NCBI GenBank assembly: GCA_013001145.1
Contig: JABDND010000003.1
Coordinates: 1 to 32,135, forward strand
Direction: 5' to 3'
Length of the DNA: 32,135 nucleotides
Source of the DNA: Croceitalea sp.
GTDB taxonomy: Bacteria > Bacteroidota > Bacteroidia > Flavobacteriales > Flavobacteriaceae
The position numbers and the translations under genes are program-made. Below the pieces are notes generated by a model, which was not told the DNA's origin, did not search any database, and saw nothing but the letters and a program-made list of their open reading frames with translations. Positions 18,018 to 26,961 of this stretch are shown here, piece by piece; position 1 is the first letter of the stretch; each line of letters starts with the position of its first letter.

Positions 18018-20369
18018 TTATTTTGATTCGTTCTGTAATAATTGATCTAATGCATACATATCGGGCACCAGCACCTGCCTGGCCTTGCTTCCTTCAAAGG
18101 GCCCTACAATGCCCGCGGCTTCCAATTGGTCGATTATACGCCCGGCACGATTGTAACCCAATTTTAATTTTCTTTGGATCAATGAAGCTGAGCCTTGCTG
18201 TGCCACAACAATAACTTCGGCTGCATCGCGAAACATAGCATCACGATCTGCGATGTCATAATCAAGACTCGTGCCAGAATCTTCGCCCACGTATTCTGGT
18301 AATAAATGAGCATCAGGATAAGCTCTTTGTGACCCTATATACTCGGTTATTTTAGCGACTTCGGGCGTGTCGACAAAAGCACATTGCAGTCTGGTAACAT
18401 CATTGCCCTGGGTAAACAGCATATCACCGCGACCGATCAATTGATCGGCACCCTGTGCATCCAAAATTGTTCTTGAATCAATTTTTGAAGTTACCCTAAA
18501 GGCTATTCTCGCGGGGAAATTGGCTTTTATAAGACCGGTTATCACATTGACCGATGGCCGCTGCGTGGCAATGATCAAGTGAATGCCAATGGCCCTTGCC
18601 AATTGTGCCAAACGAGCTATGGGTGCTTCTACTTCTTTACCGGCGGTCATGATCAAATCGGCAAACTCATCAATCACCAGAACTATGTACGGTAAAAATT
18701 TATGACCGTCGTTGGGATTGAGTTTTCGGGCTTTAAACTTCGTATTGTATTCTTTGATGTTGCGCACCATGGCCAGTTTGAGCAATTCATACCTATTGTC
18801 CATCTCAATGCAAAGAGAGTTTAGGGTATTAATTACCTTGGTGTTGTCAGTGATGATAGCTTCTTCCGAATCTGGAAGCTTGGCTAAAAAGTGGCGTTCA
18901 ATTTTATTGTATAGGGTAAGTTCTACCTTTTTTGGATCTACTAAAATGAATTTGACCTCGGCAGGATGCTTTTTATACAACAACGAGGTCAATACGGCAT
19001 TCAGCCCAACCGACTTACCTTGCCCGGTGGCACCTGCCATCAATAAGTGGGGCATTTTGGCCAAATCGACCACAAAAGTCTCGTTGCTAATGGTTTTACC
19101 AAAGGCAATGGGCAATTGCATCTCGGCATTTTGAAATTTGGCCGATGCGATAACAGAGCGCATGGAAACGATGGTGGCATTTTTGTTGGGCACTTCAATA
19201 CCTATGGTGCCTTTGCCTGGAATGGGCGCAATAATACGAATACCCAAGGCTGCCAATGACAGGGCAATGTCATCTTCTAAATTTTTAATTTTTGAAATTC
19301 TGACACCTGCTTCAGGTACAATTTCATATAAGGTTACCGTTGGGCCTATGGTTGCCTTTATTTGAGCAATGCCAATCTTGTAATTTTTAAGGGTATTGAC
19401 AATTTTGTTCTTGTTTTCTTCAAGTTCTTCTTGATTGATGGTGATACCACCGGCTCCACCATGGGAATCAAGTAATTCCAATGTGGGAAATTTATAATTG
19501 CCCAACTCCAATTTAGGGTCAAATTCGCCAAAATCTTTGACCAGTTTTTCAGCTTTGATGTCTTTTTCTTCCTTTTCTTCGGCTACCTTTTGAACCTCCA
19601 AACTAAGGTCAACGTTTTCTTCTTCTTTAGGTAAATTCACATCGAGCCCGGCCTCTTGCTTTAAAACGGGTATGTCTTTTTTGTGGGTGTAGGTATCTAC
19701 CACAATGGGTTCTTCCTTTTCCTCAAGAGGTAATTTTGTTGATTGGACCGTTTTTTCAGCAGACATTTCTTTTTTGATCTTCTTCGTCTTTGATTTGACC
19801 AAAGCTGCAATTCCTTCAGGAGAAAAATCAAATAGCCGTACCATAATAACGGTCAAGGAAAATAGCAGGAGTAACAAAACACCAATTTTGCCCATATAGT
19901 CTTGAAGAAAATCGTTCATTTCATAACCAATCAAGCCACCGAGTAAGGGTTTGTCCAATGCGAAAAAGCCCAGTGCTATTGAAATCCAAATCACGCCAAT
20001 AAGTCCCCAAATCCATTTGCCCCATAAACTATTACGTTCGAGACCTAAAAACAAATAGAGACCGGTAACGGCCAGAAGTATTGGAAATATAAACGAGGCC
20101 AAACCAAACCCTTGGTACATGAAGAAATGGCTGATGGCAGCTCCAAACTTATTCAGTAAGTTCTGCGCCTCGGCATTTCGATCTGCAAATTCTGTCAACA
20201 AGCTTTGATCGGCCTGCCAATTGAAGTAGAACGAAATGAAAGAAAAGAATAGTGCAATACTGAGTGCAATCAGTAGACTGCCCAAAATGATTTTATTTTT
20301 TTTGGACAGCGAAAGCGAAACGTTCTTTTTGGTCGTCGTAGGCTTAGATTTTCTTCGCTTTTTGGCCAT
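18018..20369 (-). CDS. ftsK: DNA translocase FtsK/SpoIIIE
   Basis: 783 aa; N-terminal TM helices, Walker A GATGQGKSVGLN, VIDEFADLIMTAGKEVEAPIARLAQLARAIGIHLIIATQRPSVNVITG, C-terminal gamma domain. Confidence 0.97.
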   Translation of the reverse strand: MAKKRRKSKPTTTKKNVSLSLSKKNKIILGSLLIALSIALFFSFISFYFNWQADQSLLTEFADRNAEAQNLLNKFGAAISHFFMYQGFGLASFIFPILLAVTGLYLFLGLERNSLWGKWIWGLIGVIWISIALGFFALDKPLLGGLIGYEMNDFLQDYMGKIGVLLLLLFSLTVIMVRLFDFSPEGIAALVKSKTKKIKKEMSAEKTVQSTKLPLEEKEEPIVVDTYTHKKDIPVLKQEAGLDVNLPKEEENVDLSLEVQKVAEEKEEKDIKAEKLVKDFGEFDPKLELGNYKFPTLELLDSHGGAGGITINQEELEENKNKIVNTLKNYKIGIAQIKATIGPTVTLYEIVPEAGVRISKIKNLEDDIALSLAALGIRIIAPIPGKGTIGIEVPNKNATIVSMRSVIASAKFQNAEMQLPIAFGKTISNETFVVDLAKMPHLLMAGATGQGKSVGLNAVLTSLLYKKHPAEVKFILVDPKKVELTLYNKIERHFLAKLPDSEEAIITDNTKVINTLNSLCIEMDNRYELLKLAMVRNIKEYNTKFKARKLNPNDGHKFLPYIVLVIDEFADLIMTAGKEVEAPIARLAQLARAIGIHLIIATQRPSVNVITGLIKANFPARIAFRVTSKIDSRTILDAQGADQLIGRGDMLFTQGNDVTRLQCAFVDTPEVAKITEYIGSQRAYPDAHLLPEYVGEDSGTSLDYDIADRDAMFRDAAEVIVVAQQGSASLIQRKLKLGYNRAGRIIDQLEAAGIVGPFEGSKARQVLVPDMYALDQLLQNESK

Positions 20370-20400
20370 TAATTACGATGCTTATTAAGGTTAATACCTA

Positions 20401-20408
20401 CAAATTTA
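20401..20408 (-). promoter_or_regulatory. Candidate -7 box for ftsK (TAAATTTG)
   Basis: Reverse complement of CAAATTTA matches TAnnTTTG, 31 nt upstream of the ftsK start. Confidence 0.45.
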
Positions 20409-20437
20409 CGATGCTTCTTAGAGAAAGGGATGTTTAC

Positions 20438-20803
20438 CTACCAAATTTTTGGCACATAGATGAGCAATCCTACTATAACGGCGATGATGGAAACCAACAT
20501 GACAGCACCCGCGGCTATATCTTTTATGAAGCCAATTTTAGGGTCAAATTCGGGCTGAATGTAGTCCGCTACTTTTTCAATGGCAGTATTCAAGCCTTCA
20601 ATACCCATAACCATGCCTATGGCCAAACATTGTAAGGCCCATTCGGTCGCTGAAATCTCAAAATAGCATCCGGCAACAGTCATGATTATGGCAAGTACAA
20701 ACTGTATTTGAATACTGGGTTCGGTGCGCAGCAATAAAAAAAGTCCTTTGAAGGCGTACCACACGCCCTTCATACGATTCGACCAAAATGACGGCTTAGG
20801 CAT
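20438..20803 (-). CDS. dgkA: Diacylglycerol kinase family protein
   Basis: 121 aa; IEGLNTAIEKVADYIQPEFDPKIGFIKDIAAGAVMLVSIIAVIVGLLIYVPK matches DagK. Confidence 0.93.
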   Translation of the reverse strand: MPKPSFWSNRMKGVWYAFKGLFLLLRTEPSIQIQFVLAIIMTVAGCYFEISATEWALQCLAIGMVMGIEGLNTAIEKVADYIQPEFDPKIGFIKDIAAGAVMLVSIIAVIVGLLIYVPKIW

Positions 20804-21302
20804 CCATCAAGGCCTCGAGGGCTGCTTTGTAATTAGGCTCATTTACTACTTCTGGAACCTGTTCGGCGTAGATGACCTTGCCGTCTTCATTGACAATGAC
20901 TATGGCTCTTGAGTGCAAACCCTGTAATGGACCATCTATATACTCTACCTTATAAGCTTTTCCAAAATTACCATCCCTATAATCAGAAAGTGTCTCAACC
21001 TTGTCAATGCCTTCGGCACCACAAAACCTTGCTTGTGCAAAAGGAAGGTCTTTGGATACACAGAGAATAATGGTATTGTCAAGTTCAGATGCCTCTTCAT
21101 TGAATTGCCTGATCGATTGGGCACAGGTACCTGTATCAATACTTTGAAAAATATTGAAAATCACCTTATGCCCTTTAAAATCACCTAAGGTCACTGTTGT
21201 CAAATCGTTTTTAACAAGTTCGAAGTCTGGCGCTTTTGAGCCAAGTGCAGGTAAGTCGCCTATAGTGTGGATAGGTTTGCCTTTTAAGGTTACTGTTGCC
21301 AT
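20796..21302 (-). CDS. tpx: Thiol peroxidase (Tpx)
   Basis: 168 aa; GSKAPDFELVKNDLTTVTLGDFKGHKVIFNIFQSIDTGTCAQSIRQFNEEA matches the atypical 2-Cys peroxiredoxin Tpx. Overlaps dgkA by 8 bp. Confidence 0.95.
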   Translation of the reverse strand: MATVTLKGKPIHTIGDLPALGSKAPDFELVKNDLTTVTLGDFKGHKVIFNIFQSIDTGTCAQSIRQFNEEASELDNTIILCVSKDLPFAQARFCGAEGIDKVETLSDYRDGNFGKAYKVEYIDGPLQGLHSRAIVIVNEDGKVIYAEQVPEVVNEPNYKAALEALMDA

Positions 21303-21373
21303 AATTTATCTATTGGATTAGGTGGTGAAGTTAAGAAACCATGGCACTAAAACCAACAGCCATAATGATTAAT

Positions 21374-22864
21374 TTAAGCGGCTTCTTTGACCACCAATTG
21401 TTTGATTTTTATTTGTAGTGCGGCAAAGAAAAGGGTCATCATTGGACTTAGCCAATTGAAAATGGCAAAGAAAAAATACTCGGCTACCGGAACCCCTAAT
21501 ACTCCACTGTGATAGGCCCCACAGGTATTCCACGGTACCAATACCGAAGTAACCGTACCCGAATCTTCCAAGGTTCTACTTAAATTTTCGGGTGCTAGCC
21601 CTCTTTCTTTATAGGCCTTGGCAAACATCTTACCTGGAACGACCAGCGCCAAATATTGGTCAGAAGCGGTTACATTGAGCGCCAAACAGCTTCCTACGGT
21701 ACTGGCAAAAAGCCCAAATGTTGTTTTGGCCATGCGCAACAATGACTCGGTAATACGTTCCAAAGCACCAATGCCGTCCATGATTCCGCCAAATACCATT
21801 GCACAAACAATCAACCAAATCGTGCCCAGCATGCCAGACATGCCGCCCGAGGAAAACAAATCGTTCAGCGCGGGGTCACTGGTTTCAATTACCGTATCAA
21901 CGGTGATGGCATTTAAAATTCCTTTATAGCTCGATTCAAAGTTCAAACTGGTTCCACCGCCCAGAGTAGTTATGATTTCTGGCTGAAATATCAGGGCAAA
22001 TACCCCGCCCAACAGAGTTCCTATTAAAAGTGCTAAAAGGGGAGGTGCCTTTTTTACAATCATAAAGATAACGGCAAGAGGAACAAGAAATAACCAGCCA
22101 TTGATGTTGAAAGTACCATCAATGGTCTTCAATATGGCATCTGTATCTGCCACTCCAGAAGTGTCTATGGTAAAACCAATGATAATGAAAACCAACAAGG
22201 TAATTGAAACCGTGGGAATGGTAGTCCAGGCCATGTAGCGAATGTGGTCAAAGAGCTCGCCCCCGGCCATTGCCGGTGCCAAATTGGTGGTATCGCTTAA
22301 GGGAGACATTTTGTCACCAAAATAAGCGCCTGATAGGGCAGCCCCAGCGGTCATTCCCAGTGAAATACCCAGTGCCTCTGCGATACCGATCAATGCAATA
22401 CCTACTGTGGCCGATGTGGTCCAACTGCTGCCTGTGGCTATTGATATGATGGCACAAATAATTACGCAAGCGGCCAAGAATATAGTGGGATTCAAAATTT
22501 GCAGCCCATAATAAATCATCGCTGGTATAATGCCACTCACCAACCATGTACCCGAAAGCGCCCCCACCATTAACAAAATCAATAGGGCACCAGTTGTGGA
22601 CTTTACGTTTTCGGCCACTTCGGTCAACATTTGTTTATATGAAACTTTATTGAAAAAACCTACAATGGCCGCAACAGCTCCACCTAGTAATAGAATAAAT
22701 TGATTAGATCCACTTAAGGCGTCATCACCAAAAACATAAACGTTATAGGCCAGCATGCCAACGAGAACGAATACGGGAATTAGTGCTTCCCATATGTTCA
22801 ATTCACTATTTTCAATGATTTGTTCGTCTTGGCGGTACTTGGCTTTTTTCTCTTTTGGCGACAT
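21374..22864 (-). CDS. nhaC: Na+/H+ antiporter NhaC
   Basis: 496 aa; IATGSSWTTSATVGIALIGIAEALGISLGMTAGAALSGAYFGDKMSPLSDTTNLAPAMAG is the NhaC signature. Confidence 0.95.
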   Translation of the reverse strand: MSPKEKKAKYRQDEQIIENSELNIWEALIPVFVLVGMLAYNVYVFGDDALSGSNQFILLLGGAVAAIVGFFNKVSYKQMLTEVAENVKSTTGALLILLMVGALSGTWLVSGIIPAMIYYGLQILNPTIFLAACVIICAIISIATGSSWTTSATVGIALIGIAEALGISLGMTAGAALSGAYFGDKMSPLSDTTNLAPAMAGGELFDHIRYMAWTTIPTVSITLLVFIIIGFTIDTSGVADTDAILKTIDGTFNINGWLFLVPLAVIFMIVKKAPPLLALLIGTLLGGVFALIFQPEIITTLGGGTSLNFESSYKGILNAITVDTVIETSDPALNDLFSSGGMSGMLGTIWLIVCAMVFGGIMDGIGALERITESLLRMAKTTFGLFASTVGSCLALNVTASDQYLALVVPGKMFAKAYKERGLAPENLSRTLEDSGTVTSVLVPWNTCGAYHSGVLGVPVAEYFFFAIFNWLSPMMTLFFAALQIKIKQLVVKEAA

Positions 22865-22883
22865 TGGTTTGGTTTTAGTCCAG

Positions 22884-22897
22884 TCGTAATATTACGA
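22884..22897. promoter_or_regulatory. 14-bp perfect palindrome TCGTAATATTACGA upstream of nhaC
   Basis: Exact inverted repeat in the 70-bp gap between the PLP lyase gene stop and the nhaC start. Confidence 0.4.
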
Positions 22898-22934
22898 TTT
22901 TGACCTATGTTCTCCAAACCTCTTAAGTGGCCTA

Positions 22935-24155
22935 TTAAATCATGGCCGAATCTTTTTTAAGAATACCCAATTTCAGCAGGCATTTTTTCATCACGGTATA
23001 GGTGTGGTGAATATCATTGTCCAGTCCTATTGAAAAGCGGATAAGGCCATTGGAAAGCCCCATTTCCTCTTGTTCTTCCATAGGAATTTCAGAGGAGGTA
23101 GAACTGCCCGGAGCACTGAAAAGTGTTTTATAAAAGCCTAAACTCACGGCCAAATATCCCAAATTTTCCCGTTGCATCATTTCCATAAGCTCGTTGGCCT
23201 TTTCTGAAGAACCTACATCCAGGGTCATCAATCCGCCATAACCATATTCAGTGTTCATTTGCGCTTTGAACAAGTCATGCCCGGAGTGGGAGGCAAGACC
23301 GGGATAAACAACCTTTAACCCATCCTTTTCAAAATGCGTTGCAAGATAAAGTGTGTTTTCACTATGTTTTTTAATACGAATATGTAAGGTTCGCATGTTT
23401 TTTAAGATAGAAGCTGCACGAAGACTGTCCAAGGTGCTTCCAAATAACATGCCTGCTCCATCATTGACATCTTTTAGTTGAAGGCAAAATTCTGTTGAAG
23501 CGCAGACAGCACCTGCCACACAATCACTTGTGCCGTTGATGAACTTGGTCAAACTATGAACCACAATATCAGCACCCAATTGGGCGGCACTTATACTCAA
23601 TGGCGAAAAGGTGTTATCGACTACCAAGGGTATATTGTGTTTTTTGGCAATTTTTGATAAGGCTTCAATATTGGCTACTTCCAAAAGAGGATTACTCACC
23701 GCTTCACAATAGATCATTTTTGTTTTTGGGGTAATACTTTTTTCCACTACCTCAAGATTGGTGATATCTATGAAATAGGTATCAATCTTAAATTTTTTTA
23801 GAAAATTTTTCATGAAGGCATAGGTGCCACCATAAATGGTTCTGCTGCTCACAATGTGGTCATCGGCATCACAAAGCTGCATGATCACCGCACTAATGGC
23901 GCCCATACCACTGGCAAATACATTGGCGGCCTCAGTACCTTCAAGTGCGGCCAAAGCTTCACCCAAGTAAAGATTGGAAGGTGAGGAATGGCGACTGTAT
24001 AGATAACAACCTTCTGTATTGCCCTCAAAGGTGTCGAACATCGTCTTGGCCGACAAAAATGTGTAGGTGGATGAATCGGAAATGGATGGATTGACCCCAC
24101 CAAATTCTCCGAAATATTGCAATTCTTGAATTTTTTCTGCGGATTTATGCTTCAT
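22935..24155 (-). CDS. Cys/Met metabolism PLP-dependent enzyme (methionine gamma-lyase / trans-sulfuration family)
   Basis: 406 aa; YSRHSSPSNLYLGEALAALEGTEAANVFASGMGAISA, YCEAVSNPLLEVANIEALSKIAKKHNIPLVVDNTFSPL, VVHSLTKFINGTSDCVAGAV (PLP Lys). Confidence 0.92.
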   Translation of the reverse strand: MKHKSAEKIQELQYFGEFGGVNPSISDSSTYTFLSAKTMFDTFEGNTEGCYLYSRHSSPSNLYLGEALAALEGTEAANVFASGMGAISAVIMQLCDADDHIVSSRTIYGGTYAFMKNFLKKFKIDTYFIDITNLEVVEKSITPKTKMIYCEAVSNPLLEVANIEALSKIAKKHNIPLVVDNTFSPLSISAAQLGADIVVHSLTKFINGTSDCVAGAVCASTEFCLQLKDVNDGAGMLFGSTLDSLRAASILKNMRTLHIRIKKHSENTLYLATHFEKDGLKVVYPGLASHSGHDLFKAQMNTEYGYGGLMTLDVGSSEKANELMEMMQRENLGYLAVSLGFYKTLFSAPGSSTSSEIPMEEQEEMGLSNGLIRFSIGLDNDIHHTYTVMKKCLLKLGILKKDSAMI

Positions 24156-24268
24156 GGCCGTTTTTATTTAGATATCGTAAAAATAACAATTAGCAGTATA
24201 AAAATCAATATAAAATCAATAATATAGTAAAAATAACTATGTAAAGTATATAATTTAGAAAAATAAAC

Positions 24269-24276
24269 TATTTTTG
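24269..24276 (+). promoter_or_regulatory. Candidate -7 box for lrp-like gene (TATTTTTG)
   Basis: Exact TAnnTTTG match, 35 nt before the ATG, embedded in an inverted repeat (24259-24275). Confidence 0.5.
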
Positions 24277-24311
24277 AAGGTAAATGGCATAATAAGCGAA
24301 TATTTATCAGG

Positions 24312-24770
24312 ATGGAACTGGACAATACCGACAAAAAATTAGTGACCCTGCTGCAACATGACTGCAAGAAAACGACCAAGCAGTACGCCCAACAATTAAA
24401 CCTATCAACTACTGCGGTCTATGAACGCATTCGCCGATTGGAGCGTGAGGGAGTGGTCACCGATTATGTTGCTTTAGTGGATAAGAAAAAAGTGCAACGC
24501 GATTTCACTGTGCTCTGCCATGTACGCTTGGCACAACACACCAAAGAGAATGTGTTGCAATTTGAAAACCAAATCAAGCAGCTTCATGAGATTTCAGAAT
24601 GCTTTCATGTGAGCGGGGATTATGACTATATTCTCAAAATCAATATTGGCAATATGGAACAATACCGTGATTTTATGGTTTCAAAATTAACTGCCATCAA
24701 TGTAATAGGTAATACACAGAGTTCTTTCATCATCAATGAAGTCAAGCATACTACTGCCATACATATTTAG
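24312..24770 (+). CDS. Lrp/AsnC family transcriptional regulator
   Basis: 152 aa; MELDNTDKKLVTLLQHDCKKTTKQYAQQLNLSTTAVYERIRRLEREGVVTDYVALVD HTH plus RAM domain. Divergent to the PLP lyase. Confidence 0.94.
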   Translation: MELDNTDKKLVTLLQHDCKKTTKQYAQQLNLSTTAVYERIRRLEREGVVTDYVALVDKKKVQRDFTVLCHVRLAQHTKENVLQFENQIKQLHEISECFHVSGDYDYILKINIGNMEQYRDFMVSKLTAINVIGNTQSSFIINEVKHTTAIHI

Positions 24771-24841
24771 AATTCGCCTAAAGTGGTGTTAAATGGGTCA
24801 TCACTAGTTAATTGTGCTTAACTTCAGGAAAATTCAAAAAT

Positions 24842-25342
24842 ATGAACCGACATCAATTTATAAAGCGAGCGACCGCCGGTGGAATTATCTTTTCGACTAT
24901 GCCATTGGCAGCTATGCAAAAACAAGAAGAACCGCAATTGGATAAAAAAGTGGTACAGGAATTTGTGGGCCAATCGCATAGGGACCTTACTCGGGTAAAG
25001 GAACTACTAGCAGAATATCCTACCTTATTAAATGCGGCCCATGATTGGCGTTATGGCGACTTTGAAACCGGTTTGGGTGCTGCCAGCCATGTTGGCAACA
25101 TTGCTATCGTGGAGTATTTATTGGAAAAAGGCGCTCAGGCGAACATTTTTACAGCATGCGTTTTGGGCAAAACCGATATTGTAAAGGCAATGCTAACTGC
25201 TTTTCCGAGCACTTTGCATGCCAAAGGCCCCCACGGATTTACCTTGTTGCACCATGCCGAAAAGGGTGGGGAGGCAGCTTTTGAAATCAAGGATTACCTA
25301 AAGTCTTTGGGAGCATCCGAAACTAAGGTCTCCTTATATTGA
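24842..25342 (+). CDS. Ankyrin-repeat protein with N-terminal signal-like segment
   Basis: Likely start MNRHQFIKRATAGGIIFSTMPLAAMQ (24842) rather than track start 24812. Ankyrin repeats: GLGAASHVGNIAIVEYLLEKGAQANIFTACVLGKTDIVKAMLTAFPSTLHAKGPHGFTLLHHAEKGGE. Confidence 0.8.
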   Translation: MNRHQFIKRATAGGIIFSTMPLAAMQKQEEPQLDKKVVQEFVGQSHRDLTRVKELLAEYPTLLNAAHDWRYGDFETGLGAASHVGNIAIVEYLLEKGAQANIFTACVLGKTDIVKAMLTAFPSTLHAKGPHGFTLLHHAEKGGEAAFEIKDYLKSLGASETKVSLY

Positions 25343-25468
25343 TTGTTCATTATTTGTCCTGGCGCCTTTACATGCAAATAGATTTTTTGCGCTCAATTTG
25401 GGTTTTCCGGGCATTTCACAACTAAAATATCGGCAAGAAAACCGGGCTTTTTAACAAAAAAACATTCG

Positions 25469-25476
25469 TATTTTTG
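25469..25476 (+). promoter_or_regulatory. Candidate -7 box for lpdA (TATTTTTG)
   Basis: Exact TAnnTTTG match, 41 nt upstream of the lpdA ATG. Confidence 0.45.
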
Positions 25477-25517
25477 TATTCGTTTTAAGCTAATTAATAT
25501 TCTTTCAAATCAAAAAT

Positions 25518-26924
25518 ATGAGTCAATTTGATGTAGCCATTATCGGCTCTGGACCAGGTGGCTATGTTGCTGCCATACGTTGCGCCCAATTGGGAATGAA
25601 AACCGCCATAATCGAAAAATACAGCACATTAGGGGGTACATGCCTCAATGTAGGCTGCATACCTTCAAAAGCCTTGCTGGACTCATCACATCATTACGAA
25701 GATGCCGTTAAGCATTTTGAAGAGCATGGGATTGAAATACCCGGAGAGGTGAAAATAAATCTCGAAAAAATGATTGGTCGTAAGCAAGCCGTTGTCGACC
25801 AGACAACCAAAGGCATAGCGTACCTTATGGACAAAAATAAGATAGAAGTATTCCAAGGGTTGGGAAGTTTTAAAGATGCGAATAACATCTCTATTAAAGG
25901 TTCAGATGGAAAATCAAAAAGCATTGAGGCTAAGAACATTATCATAGCTACTGGCTCTAAGCCTTCAAGCTTACCGTTTATAAATATTGATAAAGAAAGA
26001 ATCATCACATCCACAGAGGCCCTGAAGCTTAAAGAGATTCCCAAACACATGATAATTATAGGTGGTGGGGTGATTGGTTTGGAACTTGGACAGGTTTACA
26101 AACGATTGGGCGCCGAGGTAACCGTCGTTGAATTTATGGACCGGATAATTCCGGGAATGGACGGTGCACTTTCCAAAGAGTTGATGAAGGTGATGAAAAA
26201 ACAAAAGGTAAAATTTAACCTTTCGCATAAAGTAAAATCAGTTGAGCGTAAAGGCAATGAAGTCATCGTTAAAGCTGACGACAAAAAAGGAGAAGAAGTA
26301 ACTTTTATTGGCGATTATTGTTTGGTATCTGTCGGCCGAAGACCATATACCGATGGTTTGAATGCAGAAGCAGCTGGTGTAAAACTTGATGATAAGGGTA
26401 GGGTAGCGGTCAACGAACATTTACAGACCAATATCTCAAATATATACGCTATAGGCGACGTGGTCAAAGGGGCCATGTTGGCCCATAAGGCCGAAGAAGA
26501 AGGTACCATGGTAGCCGAAATCATCGCAGGTCAAAAACCCCATATTGATTATAATTTAATTCCTGGGGTTGTCTACACATGGCCAGAGGTTGCGGCTGTC
26601 GGTAAAACCGAGGAAGAATTAAAAGAAGCAGGAATCGATTACAAAGTGGGTCAATTTCCAATGCGTGCTTTGGGTCGCGCCCGAGCCAGTATGGACATTG
26701 ACGGTTTTGTGAAAATATTGGCCGATAAAAAAACCGACGAGGTGTTGGGTGTTCATATGATAGGTGCGCGTTGTGCCGATCTAATTACCGAGGCAGTCAC
26801 AGCTATGGAATTCCGTGCCAGTGCCGAAGACATTGCTCGTATGAGCCATGCGCACCCAACGTATGCCGAAGCAGTAAAAGAAGCTGCTTTGGCAGCAACA
26901 GACGACAGAGCACTTCACGTTTAG
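25518..26924 (+). CDS. lpdA: Dihydrolipoyl dehydrogenase
   Basis: 468 aa; VAIIGSGPGGYVAAIRCAQLGMKTAIIEKYSTLGGTCLNVGCIPSKALL and C-terminal HAHPTYAEAVKEAAL. Confidence 0.97.
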   Translation: MSQFDVAIIGSGPGGYVAAIRCAQLGMKTAIIEKYSTLGGTCLNVGCIPSKALLDSSHHYEDAVKHFEEHGIEIPGEVKINLEKMIGRKQAVVDQTTKGIAYLMDKNKIEVFQGLGSFKDANNISIKGSDGKSKSIEAKNIIIATGSKPSSLPFINIDKERIITSTEALKLKEIPKHMIIIGGGVIGLELGQVYKRLGAEVTVVEFMDRIIPGMDGALSKELMKVMKKQKVKFNLSHKVKSVERKGNEVIVKADDKKGEEVTFIGDYCLVSVGRRPYTDGLNAEAAGVKLDDKGRVAVNEHLQTNISNIYAIGDVVKGAMLAHKAEEEGTMVAEIIAGQKPHIDYNLIPGVVYTWPEVAAVGKTEEELKEAGIDYKVGQFPMRALGRARASMDIDGFVKILADKKTDEVLGVHMIGARCADLITEAVTAMEFRASAEDIARMSHAHPTYAEAVKEAALAATDDRALHV

Positions 26925-26961
26925 ATATTTATTTACGGGTTAAGGAGGGTTGGTATATTCG

